A DNA stretch of 64,000 nt from Glutamicibacter protophormiae (GCF_014647495.1 NZ_BMPH01000002.1:343156-407155); one strand, 5' to 3'; numbered from the stretch's first letter, positions 26,861-35,560 are shown. Notes: a model not told the origin generated them from the sequence alone. Numbers and translations: made by a program.

Positions 26861-27510
26861 TATTTACTCCCTGCCGCCAGCAGGCCTGCAACCATGGCGT
26901 GCAGGCCGCGCTGGAAGGAATCGTCGCTGGTGTTCAGCCCGGTGGCGCGTTGATCCGAGACGGCCTGGGTGAAGTTCGGGGTGGCGTCCTTGTGGTCCCG
27001 CGCGTCGAAGATGTCGTGCGGCGCCGCGGTATCCATGGCAGAGCCGAAAATGAACGATTCAAGTGCCACGATGGTGGGGATGATCGCCTCGGCCTTCAGC
27101 CCGTTGTCGCGCAGCGCCTCGGCGACCCGTTCATACATCTTCAAGGTGCGCGGGGAATCCGAGACCGGGAGCACGGCGATGACGGGGACCAGCGGAATGT
27201 GCTGGGCGAAGACGTTCCGGTAGCTCGTGGCCCATTCAATCAGCGCCTCGGAAATCTCCAGCGTATCGAACACCGTGGTGTCCACGTCGGTCATCACCAG
27301 CTCCTGGACCCACTGCAGCAGGTCGTGCTTGGAAGACACGTGGTTGTACAGGGCCGAGGCCGCGACGCCCAATGACTTGGCCAGGCGCTGCATCGTCAGT
27401 GCCTCGTAGCCGTCCGCGGACGCCAGCTCCAGCGCGTGGCTGGCGATGCGTTCCCGGTTGAGCACGGCTCTGCGCGGTCGGCCCGCGCGCCGAGGCGCCT
27501 CTTCGCTCAT
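26860..27510 (-). CDS. TetR/AcrR family transcriptional regulator
   Basis: 216 residues. The N-terminal TetR HTH (RERIASHALELASADGYEALTMQRLAKSLGVAASALYNHVSSK) is followed by a TetR-C ligand domain. ATG at 27510 has AGGGGA 7 bases upstream. It is divergent from the putrescine oxidase gene across a 108-base gap that holds a promoter and a dyad. I infer that it represses the polyamine genes. Confidence 0.92.
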   Translation of the reverse strand: MSEEAPRRAGRPRRAVLNRERIASHALELASADGYEALTMQRLAKSLGVAASALYNHVSSKHDLLQWVQELVMTDVDTTVFDTLEISEALIEWATSYRNVFAQHIPLVPVIAVLPVSDSPRTLKMYERVAEALRDNGLKAEAIIPTIVALESFIFGSAMDTAAPHDIFDARDHKDATPNFTQAVSDQRATGLNTSDDSFQRGLHAMVAGLLAAGSK

Positions 27511-27538
27511 CAATGATCCCCTAGCTGACGTGGGTTAC

Positions 27539-27597
27539 TTCACAAGATCGTGTTCGTACCCTATGCTATAGGAAAGATAAATGAACCAAATTCATTT
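27539..27597 (+). promoter_or_regulatory. Promoter and operator of the putrescine oxidase operon
   Basis: TTCACA (27539-27544), a 17-base spacer and TATGCT (27562-27567) form a fair -35/-10 pair. A 19-bp dyad with 7-base arms (AAATGAA-CCAAA-TTCATTT, 27579-27597) lies just downstream, where a bound TetR dimer would block transcription. Confidence 0.6.
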
Positions 27598-27618
27598 TAT
27601 TGTTCAAGGAGAGCAGTT

Positions 27619-29052
27619 ATGAAACATCTCGAACGCGATGTCGTTGTCATTGGTGCCGGTCCTTCCGGCTTGACCGCCGCCTACGAGCTGGTCAAGGCAG
27701 GCAAGTCCGTCGCCGTGCTCGAAGCCCGCGACCGCGTCGGCGGCCGTACCTGGACCGACACCATGGACGGCGCCACCATCGAGATCGGCGGCCAGTGGAT
27801 CAGCCCGGACCAGACCGGCCTGTACTCCCTGATCGAGGAGCTCGGCATCGAGACCTTCGAGCGCTACAAGCAGGGCAAGAGCGTCTACCGCACCGAGGCC
27901 GGCGAAGCCATCATCTACGAAGGCGAAGACTTCCCGGTCGGCGAAGCCACCGTGGCCGAGATGAACAAGCTCATCAAGATCATGAACGAGCTGGCCGCCG
28001 GCATGAACCCGGACAAGCCGTGGGATCACCCGCAGGCCGAGGAACTGGACAAGATCTCCTTCCACCACTTCCTGCGCGAGAACTCCTCCGACGAGGTAGC
28101 CTGCAACAACATCGGCCTGTTCATCGCAGGCGGCATGCTGACCAAGCCTGCCCACACCTTCTCCGCGCTGCAGGCAGTGCTCATGGCCTCCTCCGCAGGC
28201 TCCTTCGACAACCTGGTCGACGAAGACTTCATCCTTGACCGCCGCATGAAGACCTCCATGCAGGGTGTGTCCATCGCCGTGGCCGGCCGCCTGCCGGAAG
28301 ACACCCTGTTCCTGGAGAACCCGGTGCTCAAGCTCGAATGGTCCGAGGACGGCGTGGTTGCCCACGGCGCCGACGTGACCGTGAAGGCCAAGAAGGTCGT
28401 GCTGGCTGTTCCGCCGAACCTGTACAACCGCATCAGCTACTTCCCGCCGCTGCCTCGCTGGCAGCACGTCACCCACCAGCACCAGTCCATGGGCCTGGTC
28501 ATCAAGGTGCACGCGGTCTACGACACCCCGTTCTGGCGTGAAGAGGGCCTGTCCGGCACCTGCTTCGGCCCGAACCACCTGGTCCAGGAAATCTACGACA
28601 ACACCTTCGACGGCGAATCCACCGGCACCCTGGTCGGCTTCATCTCGGATCTGGAAGCCGACAAGATCTGGGCCATGGACACCGACGCCGAGCGCAAGGA
28701 AGCCATCCTGAAGGCCATGGCCGAGTTCCTGGGCGAGAAGACCCTGGATCCGAAGGTCTTCTACCTCTCCGACTTCGGTTCCGAGGAGTGGACCCGCGGC
28801 GCCTACGCCACCAGCTACGACCTGGGCGGCCTGTACCGCTTCGGCCCGAGCCAGAACGAGAACGTCGGCCCGATCTACTTCTCCTCCTCGGACTTGGCCG
28901 GCGAAGGCTACCAGCACGTTGACGGCGCAGTCCGCATGGGCCGCCGCAACGCAGCCCGCATTCTCGCGGAACTCGACGGAACCGCCTACGACGAGTCCTA
29001 CGACGGAGTGGCTACCCTGACCGCGCCGTCCGACTCGCAGGTCACCGTCTAA
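27619..29052 (+). CDS. puo: Flavin monoamine oxidase, putrescine oxidase type
   Basis: 477 residues. Oxidises putrescine-like amines to aminoaldehyde with release of ammonia and hydrogen peroxide. FAD binding is shown by VVIGAGPSGLTAAYEL and LEARDRVGGRTW. Later motifs are GGQWISPDQTGLY and the C-terminal flavin contact (SSSDLAGEGYQHVDGAVRMGRR). Sequence and length resemble the Rhodococcus and Kocuria putrescine oxidases I know. ATG at 27619 has AAGGAG 6-7 bases upstream; an ORF extension upstream crosses the promoter and is rejected. It is followed by a universal stress protein and an APC permease. Confidence 0.88.
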   Translation: MKHLERDVVVIGAGPSGLTAAYELVKAGKSVAVLEARDRVGGRTWTDTMDGATIEIGGQWISPDQTGLYSLIEELGIETFERYKQGKSVYRTEAGEAIIYEGEDFPVGEATVAEMNKLIKIMNELAAGMNPDKPWDHPQAEELDKISFHHFLRENSSDEVACNNIGLFIAGGMLTKPAHTFSALQAVLMASSAGSFDNLVDEDFILDRRMKTSMQGVSIAVAGRLPEDTLFLENPVLKLEWSEDGVVAHGADVTVKAKKVVLAVPPNLYNRISYFPPLPRWQHVTHQHQSMGLVIKVHAVYDTPFWREEGLSGTCFGPNHLVQEIYDNTFDGESTGTLVGFISDLEADKIWAMDTDAERKEAILKAMAEFLGEKTLDPKVFYLSDFGSEEWTRGAYATSYDLGGLYRFGPSQNENVGPIYFSSSDLAGEGYQHVDGAVRMGRRNAARILAELDGTAYDESYDGVATLTAPSDSQVTV

Positions 29053-29056
29053 GACG

Positions 29057-29929
29057 ATGAAACTGCTCGTAGGTTACACCGCCGATGAACGCGGCGCGGA
29101 GGCCATTGAATTGGCCAGCGCAGTGGTGGCCGGAACGAAGGATGCATTCGTGCAGATTGCCATCGTTCTTCCGGCCACCGCACCCTTCACCGCCATCTAC
29201 CCGGGCGGAGACCATGGTTATGAAACCATCCTCTCCGCCCAGGTGGATCGGTGGGCCGCCGAAGCGCTGGCGCTGGTTCCCGAGGGAATCGGCGCCAGCG
29301 TCGTGGCGCGCTCCGTGTCGTCCATCGCTGAAGGGCTGATCGAACTCGGCGAAGAGTTCGAAGCCCACGGAATCGTGCTCGGAGGGCGCAAGCGCCATCT
29401 GGGCGGCTTCTTCATGCCCGGGGCCATCGCCAATGCCCTGCTGCACTCCTCGCCGCTGCCGGTCTTCATGACCTCACCGGCCTCGCTGGAGAACCTGCGC
29501 GAAGCAGGCGGGCAGATCACCCGGCTGACCGCCTTCGTCGGAGACCGCCCCGGCGCCGAGGAAATCATCTCCCTGGCCGCCCGCGTCGCCAACGCCCGCA
29601 ACATCAAGCTGCGTGTGGCGAATTTCGTGGCCCACGCCGACGTGTCCGAAGGTTCCGCCGGAATCGACGACCACGTGCGCGGGATCCGCGAATACCTCGA
29701 TGAACTGGTGAAGGAACTGGGCATCGAGGCGAGCGTCGAGGTCATCGCCAGCGGCAGCATCGACACTGCGATCAACGAGCTGTCCTGGCAGCCCGGAGAC
29801 CTGGCCCTGCTCGGCTCGGCCCGCCTGGCGGCGCATCGCCGCCTGTTCATCGGCCCGAAGGCCCATCGCATCCTCGGCCACCTCAACGTCCCCATGGGCG
29901 TCATTCCCCACTTGCCATCTACACGGTAG
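29057..29929 (+). CDS. Universal stress protein, two UspA domains
   Basis: 290 residues with tandem Usp domains (about 1-140 and 150-290). The first has VLGGRKRHLGGFFMPGAIAN and the second LLGSARLAAHRRLFIGPKAH; both recall the ATP-binding loop of UspA. It starts 4 bases after the putrescine oxidase stop, so it is co-transcribed with it. Confidence 0.85.
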   Translation: MKLLVGYTADERGAEAIELASAVVAGTKDAFVQIAIVLPATAPFTAIYPGGDHGYETILSAQVDRWAAEALALVPEGIGASVVARSVSSIAEGLIELGEEFEAHGIVLGGRKRHLGGFFMPGAIANALLHSSPLPVFMTSPASLENLREAGGQITRLTAFVGDRPGAEEIISLAARVANARNIKLRVANFVAHADVSEGSAGIDDHVRGIREYLDELVKELGIEASVEVIASGSIDTAINELSWQPGDLALLGSARLAAHRRLFIGPKAHRILGHLNVPMGVIPHLPSTR

Positions 29930-30073
29930 AAAGCCGATCAAAAATTCGTATCCCTTGGATCCTCTCCAAAACGCACTCACCGTCGACCGCCCTGCCGCAC
30001 ACCTGACACAGCGTCCAGGGCGGCGCGCACTGCCGCGGCTCAACGGTGAGCACACTCCCAAAGGTTTTTGACA

Positions 30074-31600
30074 ATGTCACAAGAAATGAGGCGGGATAGC
30101 CTTCCCGAAACGAACGATTCGGGACTTCATGAAAAAGGTCTGTCCAAGGGCACCGTCGGTGTCCTGGGCCTGATCGTCATCGGCATCTCCTGCATTGCCC
30201 CGGCGTACACCTTGACCGCCGGGCTCGGCGCGACCGTCGCCGAGGTGGGCACCAGCCTTCCGGCCATCCTGATCGCCGGATTCATCCCCATGCTTCTCGT
30301 TGCCCTCGGCTACCGGGAACTGAACAACGCCATGCCCGACTCGGGCACCTCCTTCACCTGGGCGACCCGCGCCTTCGGGCCCATGATCGGCTGGATGGGC
30401 GGCTGGGGCCTGATCGCCGCCACGGTGATCGTGCTCTCCAACCTGGCCGCGGTGGCGGTGGACTTCTTCTACATCCTCATCGCCCAGCTCACCGGCCAGG
30501 AATGGATCGCGGACCTGACCAAGAACCTGTGGATCAACATCCCGACCACACTGGTCTTCATCGCCATCGCCGCCTACATCTCGTACCGCGGCATGAACGC
30601 CACCAAGGTCTTCCAATACGTGCTGGTGGGCTTCCAAGTCGGTGTGTTGCTGCTGTTCGCGATCATGGCGTTCACGGCCGATGCGCCGTTCGACCGCACC
30701 CCAATCACCTGGGACATGTTCAACCCTGCGGGCGTGGAATCCTTCACCGCCTTCGCCGCTGGCATCTCGTTGTCCATCTTCGTGTTCTGGGGCTGGGACG
30801 TCACCCTGACCATGAACGAGGAAACCACCGACCCGAACAAGGTCCCGGGCCGCGGCGCCACCTGGACGGTGTTGATCATCATCGCGCTGTACCTGGCCGT
30901 CGCCACCGCTGTGTTGTACTTCGCCGGCGTCGGAACTACCGGCCTGGGCGCCGGCAACCCGGACAACCAGGAATCCATCTTCGCGGTGCTGGCCGGACCG
31001 GTCATGGGCCCGCTGGCCATCTTGATGTCGCTGGCCATCATGTCCTCCTCCGCAGCTTCGCTGCAGTCGACCATGGTCTCCCCGGCGCGCACCATCCTGG
31101 CCATGGGCTACTACAAGGCGCTGCCGAGCAGCTTCGCCAAGATCTCTCCGCGCTACATGTCGCCGTCGGTGGCCACCGTGGTCTCCGCGGCCGCAGCCGC
31201 TGCATTCTATGTGGTCACCCGGTTGCTGTCGGAAAACGCCCTGTGGGACACCATCACCGCCCTCGGGTTGATGATCTGCTTCTACTACGGACTGACCGCG
31301 CTGGCCTGCGTCTGGTACTTCCGCGGCGAGCTGTTCGCCAACGCCCGGAACTTCTTCTTCAAGTTCCTGGCTCCACTGGTGGGCGGCATCATCCTGCTGG
31401 TGATGTTCTTCGTCACCGCTGTCGATTCCATGAAACCCGACTACGGTTCGGGTTCGAACATCGGCGGCGTCGGCATGGTCTTCATCCTCGGTGTCGGCGT
31501 GCTGCTGCTGGGCGTGCTGGTCATGCTCTACAGCCGTGTCCGCCACCCGGCGTTCTTCAAGGGCGAGACGATCAAGACCGGCAAGAACCTGATCCTCTGA
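30074..31600 (+). CDS. APC family amino acid/polyamine permease
   Basis: 508 residues with about 12 helices. The APC signature in helix 1 is GVLGLIVIGISCIAPAYTLTAGLGA, and helix 6 has the FVFWGWDVTLTMNEET pattern seen in polyamine and amino-acid permeases. ATG at 30074 has AAGG 9 bases upstream. Its position after putrescine oxidase suggests import of putrescine or a related amine. Confidence 0.9.
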   Translation: MSQEMRRDSLPETNDSGLHEKGLSKGTVGVLGLIVIGISCIAPAYTLTAGLGATVAEVGTSLPAILIAGFIPMLLVALGYRELNNAMPDSGTSFTWATRAFGPMIGWMGGWGLIAATVIVLSNLAAVAVDFFYILIAQLTGQEWIADLTKNLWINIPTTLVFIAIAAYISYRGMNATKVFQYVLVGFQVGVLLLFAIMAFTADAPFDRTPITWDMFNPAGVESFTAFAAGISLSIFVFWGWDVTLTMNEETTDPNKVPGRGATWTVLIIIALYLAVATAVLYFAGVGTTGLGAGNPDNQESIFAVLAGPVMGPLAILMSLAIMSSSAASLQSTMVSPARTILAMGYYKALPSSFAKISPRYMSPSVATVVSAAAAAAFYVVTRLLSENALWDTITALGLMICFYYGLTALACVWYFRGELFANARNFFFKFLAPLVGGIILLVMFFVTAVDSMKPDYGSGSNIGGVGMVFILGVGVLLLGVLVMLYSRVRHPAFFKGETIKTGKNLIL

Positions 31601-31632
31601 GATTCCCGGCACCCCGGCGTCACTGTTGAACA

Positions 31633-31674
31633 TTGAACCACCCAAAGCACGCTTTGGGTGGTTCAATTGTTTTC
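31633..31674. terminator. Rho-independent terminator after the APC permease
   Basis: 15-bp perfect stem (31633-31647 with 31652-31666), 4-base loop, then TTGTTTT. It ends directly at the next start codon, so it may also affect translation of that gene. Confidence 0.88.
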
Positions 31675-32082
31675 ATGACTACACCTTCGGTTCTCTTCAT
31701 TTGCTCACGTAATGCCGGCAAGTCGCAGATGGCCGCGGCACTGATGGATTACGTGTCAGACGGCAAGGTCACCAGCTATTCGGCCGGCACCAACCCCGGT
31801 GCCTCGATCAACCACGAAGCGGTCGCCTCGCTGGCCGAGTGCGGCGCGGACATGGCCCAGGGTGAACCCAAGCCCATCGATCCGTCGCTGGCCGCCTCGG
31901 TGGACCGGGTGGTCATCCTCGGCACCGACGCCAATCCGAGCTTCGATCCGCAGGTGAAGACCGAACGCTGGGTCACCTACGAGCCGAGCGAGGACGGCAT
32001 CACCGGTGCCGAACGAATGAACATGATCCGCGATGAAATCGCCGACCGGGTGCGCAGCCTTTTCCACGAGTTGGAGAAGTAG
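31675..32082 (+). CDS. Low-molecular-weight phosphatase / arsenate reductase-like protein
   Basis: 135 residues with the LMW-PTPase fold. The P-loop reads CSRNAGKSQ, which is CX5K rather than the CX5R that binds phosphate in active enzymes. The usual DP loop with the catalytic Asp reads TYEPSEDG. I recall related actinobacterial proteins with Lys here, so the change may define a subfamily. Whether it is active on phosphotyrosine or arsenate is open. ATG at 31675 follows the terminator immediately. The MFS gene begins 2-3 bases after its stop. Confidence 0.75.
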   Translation: MTTPSVLFICSRNAGKSQMAAALMDYVSDGKVTSYSAGTNPGASINHEAVASLAECGADMAQGEPKPIDPSLAASVDRVVILGTDANPSFDPQVKTERWVTYEPSEDGITGAERMNMIRDEIADRVRSLFHELEK

Positions 32083-32084
32083 GC

Positions 32085-33305
32085 ATCGCACTTTCCACGA
32101 CCGCACGCCGCACCACCTCATGGTGGCTTCCCGGCATCTGCCTGATCCTCACCGGCTGGTGCGCCAACCAGTATGTTTCCCTGATCAGCTGGTACCAGCA
32201 GCAACGGCTGCTGAGCGAATTCGAAGCCATGCTGGTCATGGGCAGCTATCTGCTGGGCATGATTCCTGCGCTGATGTTCGGCGGCCCGCTGGCTGACCGC
32301 TTCGGGCGAAAGCCTTTCACCCTGGCTGCATTGGCTTTCTCGATCCTCGGATCCGTGGCGCTGATGGGCGGCTGGTACACCGAAGCGGGCTTGTACCTCG
32401 GACGCGTCTTCACCGGGCTGGGTATGGGGCTTGCCATGGTGGCAGTCACCAGCTGGGTCAAGCTGATCAGCCCCGGGCCGGCAGGCGCCACCCGGGCCGC
32501 GCTGTGCACCTCGGCCGGCTTCGCCATCGGCCCGGCGATCTCGGGGGCGATTGTCGGAGCCAGCCAAAGCCCGGAACTCGCCTACGCTGTCCACGCGGTC
32601 GCCACGCTGGCCTGGTTGCTGCTGATGCTCACCGCCAAGGAGGAACAGCCAGCGGTCCTGCGCCAGGTGGATCCGGCGGATGCTGCCCCTGCCGCGCACC
32701 AGATGCGGACCAGCGCGGCGAACATGAAGCGGTTCACCCGGCTGGTGCTGCCCGCAGCCCCCTGGGTCTTCGGGATGGCAGCCACGGGGTTCGCGGTGGT
32801 CCCCGCCCTGACCGCTGAACCGGGCCAATCCAGCCTGCTGTATTCCACGATCGCTGTGGTGGTCACGATGGGCATGGGCGCAGCAATCCAGCCGCTGATC
32901 CGCCGTTTCAACGATGTCAGCCGGGTCGGCCTGCTGCTCTGGGGGCTGGGCGTCGCCTTGACGGGCCTGTTGCTGATGCTGGTGGTTTCGCTGACCGGAT
33001 CCGAAGCCGTGGGCATGGCGGCATCGGTCGTGTCGGGCGCCGCGAACGGAATCCTGCTGGTCGCGGGTCTGAGCCAGGTGCTGGATCTGGCAGGTCCCGC
33101 GGATCTGGGCAAGCTGACCGGACGGTTCTACATGTGCTGCTTCATCGGCTTCACGTTCCCCACGCTGTTTGCCCTGTGGCGGCCGATGGCCCATCCGGCA
33201 CTGTTCATCGGGCTGCTCGCCATCTGCTGCGTCGCCTCCATGATCCAGGTATTCAGGGCCCGGAAATACCTGCCCGGGCGAACCCCTGAACATGTGACAG
33301 ACTAA
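32085..33305 (+). CDS. MFS transporter with non-standard start
   Basis: About 406 residues if read from ATC at 32085. Helix 1 (WWLPGICLILTGWCANQ, then VSLISWYQQ) is encoded upstream of the first ATG at 32229, so a start there would delete a conserved helix. The frame from 32085 to 32229 has no stop and no ATG, GTG or TTG. GGAG at 32073-32076 is ideally spaced for the ATC. The rest has MFS signatures (GGPLADRFGRKPF). Co-transcribed with the phosphatase-like gene. Alternatives are a point mutation of ATG, or a sequencing error. Confidence 0.75.
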   Translation: MALSTTARRTTSWWLPGICLILTGWCANQYVSLISWYQQQRLLSEFEAMLVMGSYLLGMIPALMFGGPLADRFGRKPFTLAALAFSILGSVALMGGWYTEAGLYLGRVFTGLGMGLAMVAVTSWVKLISPGPAGATRAALCTSAGFAIGPAISGAIVGASQSPELAYAVHAVATLAWLLLMLTAKEEQPAVLRQVDPADAAPAAHQMRTSAANMKRFTRLVLPAAPWVFGMAATGFAVVPALTAEPGQSSLLYSTIAVVVTMGMGAAIQPLIRRFNDVSRVGLLLWGLGVALTGLLLMLVVSLTGSEAVGMAASVVSGAANGILLVAGLSQVLDLAGPADLGKLTGRFYMCCFIGFTFPTLFALWRPMAHPALFIGLLAICCVASMIQVFRARKYLPGRTPEHVTD

Positions 33306-33331
33306 CGGCCAGGCACGAGGTGCCTGGCCGT
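33305..33331. terminator. Stem-loop between convergent MFS and Lrp genes
   Basis: 11-bp perfect stem (33305-33315 with 33321-33331), loop CGAGG. The T run is poor on both sides. Confidence 0.55.
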
Positions 33332-33346
33332 TGGGAAGATGCGGGC

Positions 33347-33835
33347 TTAGTGCTTTTCGCCGCTGAGCTTGCGCAGCAGCTCCGTGGTGCGGAACGGAAT
33401 GACGTCGCGCAGGATCATCGACGTCGAGGTGCGGGTGATGCCCGGGCAGAGGCGAATTTCCTCGCTGACCCGGTACAAGTCATCGGGATCCGTGGCAGCC
33501 ACCCGGATCAGCAGGTCGGTGTCGCCGGCAGGTGCCACGCACTCTAGGACTTCGGGAATTTGCCGCAGGCCCGCGATGGCCTCGTTCAGACGCGCTTGGT
33601 CAAGCTCTGCACTGACGAAGGCGCTGACGCCGCGGCCCATGGCCGCCGGGAGAATACGAGCCGTATTCGGACGCAGGGCGCCGGAGTTCGCCAACCGCTC
33701 CAAACGCGACTGCACGGTGCCCCGGGCCAGTCCGAGCTGCTGGGCGAGCATCATGATGGGAACACGCGGATCAGCGTCGAGGGCCAGAAGGATACGTCGG
33801 TCGGTTTCGTCGAGCTGATACGTATCCGAATTCAT
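33347..33835 (-). CDS. Lrp/AsnC family transcriptional regulator
   Basis: 162 residues. N-terminal HTH (LDETDRRILLALDADPRVPIMMLAQQLG ... GTVQSRLERL) and C-terminal RAM domain. It is divergent from the small excisionase-like gene; a 25-base motif that recurs at 35237 lies in the gap. The effector is unknown. Confidence 0.92.
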   Translation of the reverse strand: MNSDTYQLDETDRRILLALDADPRVPIMMLAQQLGLARGTVQSRLERLANSGALRPNTARILPAAMGRGVSAFVSAELDQARLNEAIAGLRQIPEVLECVAPAGDTDLLIRVAATDPDDLYRVSEEIRLCPGITRTSTSMILRDVIPFRTTELLRKLSGEKH

Positions 33836-33919
33836 GTGTGGTCTCCTATGACGGCGTATTCGTGAAGATCGCGAGTGCTACAAATAGATTTTAGTCAAAA
33901 TGACCAGTATCTCCCAAGC

Positions 33920-33944
33920 GTGTTGCACGGACTGACCGGTTTGT
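33920..33944. repeat. Copy 1 of a 25-base motif
   Basis: Pattern GTGTTGCAC-N3-CTGAC-Y-GGTTTGT. It matches copy 2 (35237-35261) at 21 of 25 positions, and both copies lie in regulator intergenic regions. Confidence 0.5.
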
Positions 33945-34060
33945 TGCATGCGCGGTGCTCGCAGGGACAGCAACGGCATAAATTGTGGCGTAGGGAACAC
34001 GTTATGCACAGGTTGCGTCGAATCAGATCTAACTGCAGCAAATGACAGTAATCTGATGCC

Positions 34061-34261
34061 ATGAGGTTCTTGCGATTAGAAGACGTTGCCGAGGAGCTTA
34101 ACGTCAAGCTTCCGCAGATCCGCGCGTTGATCAAGAGCGGAGAGCTGCCGGCCATCCAAATCGGGGGCAGGGGCGTGTGGCGCGTGGAACGAGAAAAGCT
34201 GGAGGAATACATCCAGACTCGCTACGCCCAGGCGCGCGAGGAAATCGACAGGGAATCCTAG
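34061..34261 (+). CDS. Excisionase-family (BldC-like) helix-turn-helix protein
   Basis: 66 residues, a single MerR-type winged HTH (RLEDVAEELNVKLPQIRALIKSGELPAIQIGGRGVWRVEREKLEEYI). Proteins of this size are common in actinobacteria, outside phages as well, and act as small DNA-binding regulators. ATG at 34061. Targets are unknown. Confidence 0.85.
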   Translation: MRFLRLEDVAEELNVKLPQIRALIKSGELPAIQIGGRGVWRVEREKLEEYIQTRYAQAREEIDRES

Positions 34262-34308
34262 CGGGCGCTCCGGCCTGCTCTGCGGGCGCATGCCGAAGCG
34301 CCTGATTG

Positions 34309-35097
34309 CTAGTGCTCCACTTCGTTCATGAACGAATGCAGGGCATCACGGACGAACTGCGCGTGCCCTTGGTAGTTCTTGGCGAAGCGTTCATCGGCGA
34401 CGTACATGTCGGCAAGCCCCAGCACATAAGTGCGCAACTGCGCTGGGTCGCCGGACGCTGCCGGGGTGCCAGGGATGGACTCCAGCCATTGCACGTGCCG
34501 GGAAGCCAGCAGGCGCGCAGCGCCGCTGTCGGCGGCGATTCCGCTTGCGCCAGCTTGTGCCCACGCGTGGTTCAGTTCCTTGACCTGCTCCATCATGTCG
34601 GCTCGCTCGACTCCGCTCTTCGAGCGCCACCATTGGTCGGAGCGCTCGTAGGCTTCCGAGCCCCACCGGGCGACGACTTCTTCCTTGTATTGCTCGTTGA
34701 AGCCTTCGAAGGCCGAATCGAGATTCATGGTTTCCCCTTTTGATAGTGCGTTGATGCTGTGGCGCAGGGCCTTGATCTGCCGGTCTATGTTTTCCCGCTG
34801 ACGGTTCAGGTCGTTGACGTGGATTTCCAGCGCCTGGATCTGATCTGTTTTCGAATCGAGCACCTCGGCGATGGTGTCCAGTCGCAGGCCAAGTTGGCGC
34901 AGCAGCAGGATCCGTTGCAAGCGGACCAGCTCGAGCTGGCCGTAGTGCCGGTAGCCGTTGCCAGCTACGAATGCCGGACGAAGCAGGCCGATGTGGTCGT
35001 AGTGCCTCAGGGTCCTGCTGGTCACCCCGGTCGACTTGGCCACTTCGGAGATGCTGTAACTAGTGCCCGGGTGTTTCCCTTGGCTAATCCTGTCCAT
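34309..35097 (-). CDS. MerR family regulator with TipAS domain
   Basis: 262 residues. The N-terminal MerR HTH (YSISEVAKSTGVTSRTLRHYDHIGLLRPAF) and a dimerisation helix are followed by a C-terminal TipAS antibiotic-recognition domain (about 135-262, FEGFNEQYKEEVVARWG). TipA-like regulators bind thiopeptide antibiotics and activate their own promoter. ATG at 35097. A 15-bp dyad lies just upstream. Confidence 0.92.
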   Translation of the reverse strand: MDRISQGKHPGTSYSISEVAKSTGVTSRTLRHYDHIGLLRPAFVAGNGYRHYGQLELVRLQRILLLRQLGLRLDTIAEVLDSKTDQIQALEIHVNDLNRQRENIDRQIKALRHSINALSKGETMNLDSAFEGFNEQYKEEVVARWGSEAYERSDQWWRSKSGVERADMMEQVKELNHAWAQAGASGIAADSGAARLLASRHVQWLESIPGTPAASGDPAQLRTYVLGLADMYVADERFAKNYQGHAQFVRDALHSFMNEVEH

Positions 35098-35113
35098 GTG
35101 AACACGCTATAGG

Positions 35114-35128
35114 TTGACGTTGCGTCAA
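35114..35128 (-). promoter_or_regulatory. Dyad upstream of the MerR/TipAS gene
   Basis: TTGACG-TTG-CGTCAA, 17 bases before the start codon. Symmetric sites of this kind are where MerR proteins bind between -35 and -10. TATAGC sits at 35111-35106. Probably autoregulatory. Confidence 0.55.
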
Positions 35129-35236
35129 GGTCAAAATCGGCTGCGATGGTGCCGCACGGGTGATGTTGGCAAAGTGACGGGTCGATGCAAGGGGAATGTG
35201 GTGCTGATTGATCAGATTGATCAATTAGGATTGCTT

Positions 35237-35261
35237 GTGTTGCACACTCTGACTGGTTTGT
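35237..35261. repeat. Copy 2 of a 25-base motif
   Basis: Matches 33920-33944 at 21 of 25 positions, same orientation. Confidence 0.5.
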
Positions 35262-35397
35262 AGTTGAATATATGTAGTTGAAGTCGTCAAGGGCTACCGC
35301 CAAGAACGGCTTTCACCAGCAAGTTCCAGACCAAAGTCATCTGCAATCTTGTTTGTGCTTCGACCACCCGTATCGAGCCATGGTGAAGAGAATTCGC

Positions 35398-35446
35398 GAG
35401 CGGCTCGTAGGTATTTCACCATTGAGGGAATGCCTACGAGCCACTC
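35398..35446. repeat. 18-bp imperfect inverted repeat
   Basis: Arms 35398-35415 and 35429-35446 pair over 18 bases, with one mismatch and one G-U. The core arm is GGCTCGTAGG. Loop 13 bases, no T run. It lies upstream of the membrane protein gene. Confidence 0.7.
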
Positions 35447-35560
35447 GTCTGTCGTGTCCGGGGGATCTGGAGCATCGCGAAACGCGGCCCCGAAGCCGAG
35501 CAGGTTGCCACGCGCTCTGGAAGAATGAGCCCAGAGGAACACCGGGGACTCGAAGGAGCA

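Larger units (their letters stand above)
35129..35560. other. Long intergenic region between merR and a membrane protein gene
   Basis: About 430 bases without a credible gene. It holds a partly symmetric ATTGATCA-rich stretch at about 35207-35225, copy 2 of the 25-base motif and an 18-bp imperfect inverted repeat at 35398-35446. Confidence 0.5.
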
